Source: Anopheles merus (taxonomy: Eukaryota > Arthropoda > Insecta > Diptera > Culicidae). From it: a stretch of DNA of 64,000 bases. A program made the position numbers and the translations under genes. The stretch covers positions 1,732,294 to 1,796,293 of the forward strand of contig NC_054081.1 of assembly GCF_017562075.2 (NCBI RefSeq), written 5' to 3'. Of this stretch, positions 12,749 to 21,897 are shown one piece after another. Below the pieces are notes generated by a model, which saw only the letters and a list, made by a program, of their open reading frames with translations, had not been told where the DNA came from and made no database searches. The first letter of the stretch is position 1, and each line of letters begins with the position of its first letter.

Positions 12749-12771
12749 AAGAGCGAGAGAGAGAGAGGAAG

Positions 12772-12826
<55 letters not shown>
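12686..12826. repeat. long (GA)n microsatellite
   Basis: About 140 bases of almost pure GA with a few C/A interruptions, directly after the RTE fragment. It produces an artificial Arg-Glu frame. Confidence 0.95.
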
Positions 12827-12827
<1 letters not shown>

Positions 12828-12829
12828 TA

Positions 12830-13150
12830 ACGCTGTTTGTCGTCTCGCACAGCTTCAGTTGAAATCGGACTCAATACCCCATACGGATCATTGCCATTGC
12901 TTTTCGTAGATGACTCAGGTGTCTGCAGCAATCCTTGATTTATTTGTCCAGGATCTTCGAGTATCGCTCGAGTATTGCTTCCAGTTCTTTATCATCAGGG
13001 TTAAAATCAAATGTTAGGGACCCTCTGGAACTATCGTTGCCTTCGTCTTGCCAGATTCCTGCAGAAGTAACATCAATTATTGGTGACCCTTGTACTGATC
13101 TCGCAATAATTTCTATCAATATAATCTTCTTCTGCTTGGTTTTCGAGACT
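12830..13150. other. intergenic DNA, nothing recognised
   Basis: About 320 bases between the GA array and the second MITE. No open frame with recognisable protein character. Confidence 0.4.
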
Positions 13151-13155
13151 CATTA

Positions 13156-13400
13156 CAGGGTTTCCCACGATTTATTGGTCAGTTCCCATGATTTTTTGGT
13201 GCGTTCCCACGATTTTTTGACCGTATCCCATAGATTTTTGGTTCGTTCCCATAATTTATTGGTATTTTCCGATTGGATATCAATACAATTGGACCACAAA
13301 ATTCTGGTAAACGGCCAAAAAATCGTGGGAACGCACCAAAAAAATATGAGAACCCACCAAAAAATGATGGGAACCAACCAATAAATCGTGGGAAACCCTG
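13156..13400. mobile_element. foldback MITE, copy 2 (tandem ~21-bp units in both arms)
   Basis: A 245-bp inverted repeat bounded by TA, with termini CAGGGTTTCCCACGATTTAT and its complement. Each arm is about five tandem copies of a 20-22-bp unit (TTCCCAYGATTTTTTGGTNNG). Because the unit is close to seven codons, several frames read through it as 7-residue periodic pseudo-proteins on both strands; these are not genes. Same family as 8651-8853. Confidence 0.9.
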
Positions 13401-13402
13401 TA

Positions 13403-14300
13403 ATTGCACGCACCCGGATAGTCAGTCCTTGCTACGGGGGGTGGGGGGGTCTTTTTACCAACTCCAATAGAATGACGTCATTGCCAGGGTGATTTTTGTG
13501 CATTTGATTTTTTTGATTTTGAGCAGAATTTTTCAGAACGATATGTCTCCGAGTAAGGCTGAGCTCATTCAATCGATCTCTTCCTATCCAAAAAAAGTCA
13601 CGCCATCAATGGGACACAATCCAGCTGGTCTCATTTCATGATCAAAACCTCCCGCAAGCAGATATCGCTCAGAGTCCAGCAATATCTTAATCAATGTTTC
13701 GTGTTCCTGTCGGTCGTCTCAGTTGTCTCCTTTCCAGCAAGGTGGAGATACAAGTAAATGCCACCACAATTCCACCATTGATGCTTTTCGGACATCGGAT
13801 AACTCGTCACGCTGCCCAAATTATCTCGCCTATTGCTCAAAACACATATTTATTTGCTGATAAATGCAAGAGAGTAAATGTGTAACGTCGGGATCCGTGT
13901 TAATGGAATCGTTTCGTTCAGTTTCCGCACAATTTGGAGCATCCCGTATATCGAACCATAGGAGACACACGCTAGAAAAACAGGGTTAATCACAAATACA
14001 CACTTTCGGGGGGGGGGGGGGGGGGGAAGTTAGTTTTTTTTTTAATGGGTGGGGGTTTCTACACACTACGCAGCAAACCACCACCACCACCGCCACCGAC
14101 TGCTACTCCCTTATCCATTTGCCGCGCAGATAAATATTGGTTTCGAGGCCAGACAAGATTGAACTACGGCTGCCGCTGCTTGCTCGTTGGTGTCGCACGG
14201 GTTTTTGGTGTGGCGGGAGATGTTATGACACGGGGTGTGTAATGGGCACACGGCAACTCTGGTCACTTTAGTTTTCGTTTTTGGGGGAGGTAAAGACCTT
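13403..14300. other. intergenic DNA with a 19-G tract
   Basis: No gene seen. 14008-14026 is an uninterrupted run of 19 G. The part nearest COX7A (about 14240-14308) is probably its 3' UTR, but no canonical AATAAA is close to the stop codon. Confidence 0.5.
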
Positions 14301-14308
14301 TATCCTAT

Positions 14309-14860
14309 CTAGTCGTCCTTCTTCGGGTAGCTCAGCTCGTAGAACAGCTTGCCGATACCGGCCAGCCCGGCCACGCTGAGCACCATCGTCAGCGAGAAGA
14401 GCACGTTGTCCATCGGGCCACCCTTCAGGAACACGGGCTTGCCATCCGGTTTCTAAGACAAAAAAAAAAAGAACCAATGCAGTGTGACCAGTGCATGCTG
14501 CTGACCGCGTTCGGGAGGGCTACGTGCGGGTTATGCCCACCTTTCACCTACCTGGAACTTTTCCTGGATGTGCTTCAGCTGCTTGTAGCCCTCGGCGACC
14601 TCACTGGACGAGGCGGGCGCAGTGCGGGAGAACTGGCGGTTCTGCTGCAGCACCAGCCGGGCGACATTCTGCCAAATCGAGAGTGGAACGAAAATTGAGC
14701 ATTGCCATGAACTTACGTAATTGTGATTGCCACCGAACGCGCACCACACCACACCAAACAGTCAGCGGGGCTCAGCGGGTTTGCCCGCTTCCCCGTCGGT
14801 TGGTTTGCGCCCGTGATTCGATCGTTTTTCTCCGTTGCTTTGGCTTACCTTGTAGCTCAT
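14309..14860 (-). CDS. COX7A: cytochrome c oxidase subunit 7A, mitochondrial
   Basis: Small nuclear-encoded subunit of respiratory complex IV in the inner mitochondrial membrane. Exons 14849-14860 (only MSYK), 14552-14668 and 14309-14452, all in phase 0 with GT-AG introns; 90 aa, normal for insect COX7A. The first ~45 residues are a basic, Ser/Arg-containing mitochondrial presequence. The family signature follows: KPDGKPVFLKGGPMDNVLFS, then a single membrane helix (LTMVLSVAGLAGIGKLFY) and ELSYPKKDD. The first exon holds just four codons. The gene is divergent from mRpL40, and intron 1 contains a perfect TTACGTAA (14713-14720), the fly nuclear-respiratory-gene motif. Confidence 0.93.
14713..14720. 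promoter_or_regulatory. NRG-type palindrome in COX7A intron 1
   Basis: TTACGTAA matches TTAYRTAA, the Nuclear Respiratory Gene element described in Drosophila in promoters and first introns of OXPHOS genes. It lies about 140 bases inside the COX7A start codon. Function here is inferred. Confidence 0.5.
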
Positions 14861-15437
14861 GGTTGATGGGGTGAGATCTGCTGGGATTCTCGAGCTGCGA
14901 AAAGGTGAAGTTATTTGCGTAACCTGCGTCCGAGTTTGCCTCGCAGAACAGAATGGCGTTTTGCAGTGCAAGTGGGGGTTTTGGAGAGCAAAAAAAAAAA
15001 TAATAAGAAAATATGACGGCCCCGAAAAGGTGACAGCTGACCTGTTGTGTTGCGCTAGCCGCACATGGAAGCCGCGGCTGTCAAGCGTTTATAGCACGCG
15101 GCATTTTTATGGAAAAATTAATAACCGCATACGCATATTCGAACACCAACCGCCACGTTTATGGCACCTTGAGGTAAACAATAATTATTCTTCTACAGCG
15201 GGCGCTCCACAGCACGTGAAAAAAGTGTTGTGCTTGGATATTTGTTTCAATAAATTTATTAATAATCGTGCCATATGCACATTCCATCAGGGTTACATAA
15301 ACCGATTCGAGCACCGTTTGACAGCCAACGCGAGCCAGCAGCTGTCAGTTGCGTCTGTTATGAAACAGCTGTCAGTGTGGTGCCGCTCTGTTTACGTAAA
15401 ATTTAGTCCCGTAAATTAAGTTTTCCCGTGCGAAAGA
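14861..15437. promoter_or_regulatory. shared divergent promoter region, COX7A / mRpL40
   Basis: 577 bases between two oppositely oriented start codons. It contains TTACGTAA at 15392-15399 (39 bases before the mRpL40 ATG), the near match TTGCGTAA at 14914-14921 on the COX7A side, a direct repeat of CAGCTGTCAGT at 15339-15349 and 15366-15376, and the reverse-oriented TGACAGCTG at 15031-15039. No TATA box is apparent. The arrangement suggests a bidirectional housekeeping-type promoter. Confidence 0.6.
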
Positions 15438-16208
15438 ATGTCGCTGCTTCCCGTGCTGAGCCGGTAAGGCGTTTAGCCCGATCATGGCTGTCTCGTCCCA
15501 TGCCGACCCACCCCCCCGGTACCTAACCTTTCTGCGCTTTTAGGTTGCTCCCGCTCGTGGGCCAATCGGCGGCGAGATCCGTCCACAGCGGGACCGGCCT
15601 GCTGTTCCGCAGCACACCGGTGCTGTGTGCCGAACCGCTCAAGAAGAAGAAAAAGCTCGACCCACAGATCGTGAAGCAGCGGGAGGAGCGCAAGCGGAAG
15701 CGGCTGGAGAAGCAAATTCGCCGGCTGGAGAAGAACGCCCGCCAGCTCAAACCGATCGAGGAGCTCGAGGTGCCGATGGAGCTGATCGACGAGCAAAGGT
15801 AACGCCCCGGACGGTCCTCACTGGTCCCCCCCCCCACACGGACACACATTCTAAAGTGTTTTTTTTTTTCTTTTCTGGTGCGGTCTTACCACCAGCAAAC
15901 GGAAGCGAAACGTGCCGAAACCGACGGCCGAGCTGCTCGAAAGCCGCGCCCTGCTCGAGAAGCAGTGGGCCAAGTACCGCATGCAGGAGAAGCTGGCCGA
16001 CTACCAGCTGTTCGATCGGATCGTGGCGGCCCAGGCGAAGGCGCTGGGCGAGCTGCAGCTCGAGTCGGACGAGCTGTACCAGCGGGCGATACAGCCCGAC
16101 CCGGCCCTGCTACCGTTCGTCGCGCAGGGTCCCGTCTCTACCCCGCCGATCAAAGACTACGAGCAACCGGACGGCGAGTACATCGACGTGTCGCGGAAGT
16201 GGGAATAG
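15438..16208 (+). CDS. mRpL40: mitochondrial ribosomal protein L40 (mL40)
   Basis: Protein of the large subunit of the mitochondrial ribosome. Exons 15438-15463, 15544-15798 and 15896-16208 join in frame through GT-AG introns; 197 aa. Residues 1-35 are a basic presequence. The family hallmarks follow: AEPLKKKKKLDP, the charged helix QREERKRKRLEKQIRRLEKN, PIEELEVPMELID, then LEKQWAKYRMQEKLAD and the conserved end TPPIKDY...DGEYIDVSRKW. The start was chosen at 15438 because exon 1 then supplies a presequence and splices in phase. It is divergent from COX7A, with a shared control region. Poly(A) signal at 16349-16354. Confidence 0.92.
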
Positions 16209-16348
16209 TGTGGTCTGGGGTTTGGGGTTTTCGGGAGTGTTGGGCGTCTAGCTACGAAACTATCGCGGCGATTATTATTATACCTTACCACTAGTGTGCG
16301 AACTTTCTATTAGGGGCCGGCGAGGGTGAGCGTTCGTTTGCATCTCGC

Positions 16349-16354
16349 AATAAA
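16349..16354 (+). promoter_or_regulatory. poly(A) signal of mRpL40
   Basis: AATAAA 141 bases after the stop codon, the first on the coding strand. Confidence 0.6.
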
Positions 16355-16359
16355 CGAGC

Positions 16360-17400
16360 AAACAAATGTGCGTCTATTACCAAACAAAGGTTTTAAACCA
16401 ATCGGTGATGTCATTGAAAATTTGGAGCAATATTCCATTCTTGGGGTTTAACCACTTAGTGCAAGGATGTATGTCCCTTTTTACTTGTTTCAAAACATTT
16501 CTATCGATTTGAAGCTCAGTTTTAGTCAAAATTAGTTGTACAGAACGGGTGGAACCTAAAAAATCCCAAACCTGTTAAAAAATGTATCAATTTTGATGTT
16601 TGTAACACTTTGAGGGGCATCGAGGATCGAAAGTTTGTATCTTGTAGATACATATGAATGAATCTTCGTTAAAAGATTCATCATCGCTTGATAATCTTAC
16701 ATATTTTAACTCGCAAAAACGAATGGGAATTCAGAAAGCAACTTCTCTTCGGTTTCCATGGTTATCGAGAAGTATCCTTTAATTATTTTTTTTTTCGGTA
16801 CAAATGTACAAGCTCCATTGAAATGTTCATCTTTAAAGGTTCTTTAAATCAACGTGGTGTTCAACATAATACAAAATCATCCATGTGTACTTTGAAACTA
16901 GTTACAAAATGCACTTTGCCTCGCTCCATCCCGACCATCTCGATCAGCTGCGTGCGTGTCGTACTGCGTTGTACACTAATGATGGGGAAAGTTCGCGACA
17001 ATCCGCTGTTGACTACAATCCAACTTTGGAATTTTTGGAACCAATTCCGGAAGGTAGGTCGTTCCAGCATTGTTCGGAGCAATTGGGAATCGTCTGGAGC
17101 CGTCCGGAGTCATCCAGAGTCGTCTGAAGTCATAAAGATCAGGGTCGTTCGTAGGTGGGTAATGTTTTTGGTGGCCAGTCATTTCATCTCCGACTCCGAC
17201 TCCTGCTGTCTTCAAGCGACTCAAAACCTACTAGTCTTAGTGAAAATAGATCATATTTAAAATTCCGGACAACCGCGACTTCAGCCTTCGGCCAACTTCG
17301 GACGGTTCCGATTTCAGCCGACACCGGACGACTCCAGACAACTTCAAATGACGACCTCTCTGGATGACTCCGACTCCAGGTTTCTCAAACTCCGTACCTC
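16360..17400. other. AT-rich DNA grading into a dispersed CCGGA/GACTCC repeat
   Basis: No gene supported. From about 17080 to 17370 there are many copies of a short theme (CGTCTGGAG, CCGGAGTCAT, CCGGACGACTCC, CCAGACAACTTC), typical of a degenerate dispersed repeat. An 80-codon frame at 16885-17127 is of unclear status; I see no family motif. Confidence 0.45.
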
Positions 17401-17960
17401 CGCCAGTTCGACGATGAGCAGCTCGATGCTCTGCAAGAAGTCGTAGTACCGGTATTACTCGCCCTTCATCCCGAGCGGCAACGCGATGATCACGTCCGAC
17501 GCGCAGCATGTATGGACATCGCTCCGCTCCGTCTGCATCGTCGTCCGTCGACAGGTCGTTGGAGTCTTCCTTCTCCAGCAACTCCTCGTGCTTGCTTCCG
17601 ACTTCTCCAGATTCGCTCGCTTCCGATCTCACGTCCGCACCGTCAGTCACGGTCCGGCCCAGCTGGCCGTTAAACTCTACCGCCAGATCCTCGAGCCCAA
17701 TTCCATCCTCGCCAACTGCTCGCCCCTCCTCCTACGAGTCGCTCGAGCTGGTCCATTTTCAGCCTCTTTTTCATGTCCTTGCTCATGTAATCCTGCTGCT
17801 GTTAGCCATCCTTGCCCCGAGGTTTCTTGAATATCGAGCGCCACGGACCCATCGTGCCATGGATGCTTACTTTTTGGCTAAAACATTTCGCTACTGACTT
17901 CGCTAGAGGGAGGAGAACCATAGCTGCACCTTGCACACCGTAAGCGGCTTTGGTTTGTTG
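17400..17960 (-). pseudogene. broken gene-like remnant, family not recognised
   Basis: The minus strand carries stretches with protein-like texture that change frame and hit stops. One reads GPWRSIFKKPRGKDG, a stop, then QQQDYMSKDMKKRLKMDQLE. Further on is an acidic segment, and then DVIIALPLGMKGE, a stop, YRYYDFLQSIELLIVELAEV. The frames cannot be joined by plausible introns, so I read this as a degenerate (perhaps retrocopied) gene. It could instead be chance or transposon debris. Confidence 0.4.
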
Positions 17961-18282
17961 ACAAATTTCTGCTCGATTGTAGCCAGACGGAGTGCTCGAA
18001 TGCGGGACCGTATGTGGTTTTAAACTCAAACTGGCCGTTGGGTGTATGTTTACCTAAGCTTGTAGTACAGAATTTATATGAAAACACAATTTGTACGCCC
18101 CCTCATGTATGTAACGTGTCCGAAGTTTATTAAAAGGGAAAATCTGTTAAAATCTAGACCCGCGTCGTTCTACAATGTTAGGTTAAGGCAGGCTGGTAAC
18201 GCATCATAACGAAGTTATGAACGAGTTAGAATAATGAATAAGATAACGCTCTATATAATATGCAACAAGTAACATCCTTCGC

Positions 18283-19174
18283 CTACGCAGTGCCGTCCGG
18301 GTTCATGTTCTGTTCCTCCATCTTCATCCGTTTTGCAACACTTTGTCGGATCGTTTTTCTCGACACTTTGAGGGAAGTTGGACTAGCCGAAAAGGAGAAG
18401 GCCGAGAAATGGGACGTTCCCTTTCCCGTCTCCATTAACGCCAGCAAATTTGTCAAATAGTCCACATCCTGCGCGAGTGACGTTATCTTCAGATTCAGCG
18501 AAAAGAGCCACAATCTATGGAAATCAAAAGAAAGGAAACAAAAACAAACGTCTCACCATGCTGGAGCCAAACCAAACGCTCAGCCCTTACTTTTTCTTCC
18601 CTGTGCCGATCGAATGGACTATCCTGGAGGGCTGCGCGGACCGCCCCACCGCTGCCCCGCCATCGCCGTCATCATCCGAATCGTCGTCGGTGGAGGCCGG
18701 GTCGTGATTCATCACAATGTATAGCTCCATCAGTTCGTAGCGAAGCTGCTCGAATAGCTGCCGACGGTGGCAAACTTCCCGCAGCACGCGGGCCACTCGC
18801 ACAAACTGGCCCCGCTCGATGCCCTGCAGCAGTTCCGGCCGCTTGCCGGCCCGCTGGATCGTCGGCCTTAGGTCGTACTCCATTGCGTCGAAGTCGTTCA
18901 TAACGGCGGACGCCCTTTCGCACAGTACAAACTCCTCCAGGAATTCCGACGGCACCTTCGTGTTGTGCAGCGCTGCCAGAAAATCGGCGAACGAGTCGAA
19001 CACTTCCGGCTTCACTGCATCATCAGTACCGATTTCGTACGGCACATCCACCGGCCAGCAGTCGTCCGATCCGTGCCACAGGTAGTCGCCGCAAACTTCC
19101 AAAAATGCAAGGTTCGCTTTGCGAGTTGCGCGCAACCGGTTGCCCACCCGCTTTAAGGCCGCCTTGTGGTCCAT
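18283..19174 (-). CDS. unrecognised conserved-looking protein, two exons
   Basis: Exon 1 is 18591-19174 (start MDHKAALKRVGNRLRATRK) and exon 2 is 18283-18514. The donor AAAAA|gtaagg and acceptor ccatag|A join in phase (AA+A). The product is 271 aa, mostly predicted helical and soluble, with no signal peptide or membrane segment. An acidic block, STDDDSDDDGDGG, lies near residue 175. The second exon gives LNLKITSLAQDVDYLTNLL and a basic Ser/Lys-rich C-terminus. Codon usage is GC-rich at third positions, as in the neighbouring real genes. I do not recognise the family and assign no function. Confidence 0.72.
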
Positions 19175-19810
19175 CGCTACGTATTATCGGCACAAAGAAC
19201 ACAAAATCACCATCAAATCACGAACAAAACTGTACTGGGCAAGTCCTGAAGTGAACTAACACCTCCGGTTGGTCGTTGAAAAATGCAAGTGTTGCGAGTG
19301 TATGACAGCATGGTTGGCGAAAAGAACGCAAGTGGCTACTATGATCGCAGCATTGTCCCGCCGCTGTCGTCATGGGTAACCCTTCGCTGATGGTTCGAAC
19401 AGAACTCTTTGGTCGTTAGTTGCTTTGGGGACATTTGAAACCTTTGTATGCAAACCTTGCATTGCTAATCGTTTTAAGCGCCTGAATGTATGTGAAAGAT
19501 TTCCTTCCACGGGCAAGAAAAGAGCGAGGAGTGATTCATCATTTCTCTTGGCAATACGGAGCTATTGCTCGTGAGTGTAGATATTTTGGCGTCAATTGAA
19601 GATTTATTCGAACCGGATAAATTTGAAACGCATATTTTGTTCACGCTTCTATAGAACGTATAGTATGGATTTATGTGGTTTTATATGGATCGTTAACATG
19701 TTCATCCCGGCCCTAATTTTTTTTCCAACTTTCCGTTCCGCCGGCATCTAGAACGCAAGCAGTTGATTTTGAACCAAACTTGCATGTAGAAAAAATGTGG
19801 GGTTAAACTG

Positions 19811-19858
<48 letters not shown>

Positions 19859-20980
19859 TGAGGTTTTTATTAACCGCAATAATTCTTAGAACACCATTCT
19901 TTTACTTGCCCACTTGTGAAGTACAGTTTCCCTAGCAAAAGACCAATGGCAGACCCCAGGACCTGCCACCGGCATACGGAAAACTTAAATGGGAGGCCCT
20001 GGGGCCTGCCACCGTGCTGAAGGTGTTCATAGCATCAGTCGCATCGAAGGTTAGACCATCAAATAACGAACTCATATGAAGATGCATCCATCCAAAGTCT
20101 CGCTGTGCATGGACGTACGATCTGTTTTCCGAAAACCACCATCGTTGTAATGTTTTCATTCTCCTAGAGGTGGCAAACGTTGCATTCAAGCTGAAACCGC
20201 TCCATCAACCCTGATTCCACGATACGCACACACTGCTCGAACTGCTGCTCGAACATCTGTTGCCAGCGACGTACGTTTGACGTTTTGCCCTCCCATGCGC
20301 TGTGTGGATGTGTGCGTGTGTGTGTGCTTTTTTGTTGTGGTGGCCGCGCTTGCTCGGTTTCCGCTGTTGTTGTTCTTGTTGCTGCCCGTACCGCCCGCCC
20401 GCAAATCGTTATCCGCTTTGGCTCGCTCTCGGCGGCAAAGGGAGAAGCGCCAGCCAGCAATTACTCTCCCCCCCCCCCCAACCGAAAACAATTGTAAAAA
20501 CCAGTTTTTTGTTTGTCCAGAAAGTGTAGTGTATTGTTTGTCGCCAGCCGTTTCTTCTTCTTTTTTTTCATTCCCATTTTCTTGCTCCTCAATGTATGAT
20601 GCTTGATGTAACCGAACGGTAAGGCACACGGCCGTGTTGTTCCGTTGTGTTGCGCGCGTAGCAAGTCTGTGTGTGTGTGTGTGCGTTTGCGTGTGTGTGT
20701 GTGTGTGTGCTTTCGGTAGGAAAACGAAAGAAAATCCGGAGACCCCCTCCACCACGGGTAGCCACAATCAATCGCCCGCACCGTCCCAGAGCCGCTCCTG
20801 TTGCTCGTCCTATCCGCCACCTGCCCCATCCGCCTGCCAGCGGCCTTTCCTGACGTGTGGGTAAGTTTTACGTAATGTAAACCATCCAGCACAACCACCA
20901 AGAGAGCGAGAAAGAGAGAGAAGTGGAGAAGCTGTGTCGCGAAAAAAGTACCCCCTTGCCTCCTCCCCCCAATGCTTTCC
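19175..20980. other. intergenic DNA with GT microsatellites
   Basis: Contains (GT)n at 19812-19857 and (GT/TG)n at about 20669-20710, a short duplicated GGACCTGCCACCG/GGGCCTGCCACCG motif near 19960-20010, and TTACGTAA at 20868-20875. No gene seen. The right part is beyond the 3' end of the carboxypeptidase. Confidence 0.5.
19812..19857. repeat. (GT)n microsatellite
   Basis: About 23 uninterrupted GT units. Confidence 0.95.
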
Positions 20981-21001
20981 CCATCATTGCTGTATGTTTG
21001 T

Positions 21002-21018
21002 TTTATTTCAGCTTTATT
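21002..21018 (-). promoter_or_regulatory. twin poly(A) signals of the carboxypeptidase long form
   Basis: Two AATAAA hexamers on the minus strand (21013-21018 and 21002-21007), about 285-300 bases past the stop codon at 21303. Confidence 0.5.
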
Positions 21019-21302
21019 TCATCACTACGTGTGTCGTTCTTGAGAATGGCTTATAAATCATTTCGCTTATCTTGGTACGGCTTGCGTGTGCCCTCCACCT
21101 TCCCCACCACCCGGCTGCTGCTTTGCTTACAAAACTGAACTTCCGTTCGCGCTCCGGGAAAAATGGGAACGGAGCACGCCTGAACGCGTCAAAGAAACGC
21201 TTGAAATACAACGCTATGTACACACACACACACACACACACGCACACATACTCACACACAAACACACACACATGAGGGGGGAGGGCAATGAACCACCTCC
21301 CC

Positions 21303-21823
21303 CTAGCAGGGCAGCTTATCCTTTTTCTCCTTGGCGGTGCGCTTCTTCTTGTGCTTCTTGCCCGTAATCACCTTCACGTTCCGCTCAGACTCCGTCTCGG
21401 AGCAGAGGGTGGTCAGCTGGATGTCGATGCTGGTCGTCGGCAGCTTGATCGGCGAGGCCGTACTCTTGCCCCGCGGGCCGGCGTACGCTTTGCGCATCTT
21501 GGGCAGTGGCTGGGCGGCGGTGACAACGATCCCGCCCGTCCGGAACTTGCTGCCCGGCTTGACGCCAGGGGACGGGACGCCATTGGGGCGGTCGGGGGCG
21601 CCCCCGTTCCCGGTGCCGTTGGGCCCGGCGGACAGCGGGCCGGCCGTCGACGGGACGCTCAGCAGCGCCTTGCGGGGCGAGCCGGCCGTCGAGAGGGAGC
21701 TGCTGGTGGTGAGCAGCCGGCGCGACTGCCCGACCCGGGCCGACCGCGACAGGTGCGTGATGATTTCCGCCTTCTCCACGATCTTGCTCAGCGTCGAGCT
21801 GGTGTCGGTGTCCCCGCGGAAAT

Positions 21824-21897
<74 letters not shown>

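Noticed and set aside
12685..12909. Arg-Glu repeat frame
   Set aside because: Translation of the (GA)n microsatellite.
13153..13470. Repeat-protein-like frames (SWERTKK-type 7-residue repeats)
   Set aside because: They are translations of the ~21-bp units of the foldback MITE and are open on both strands.
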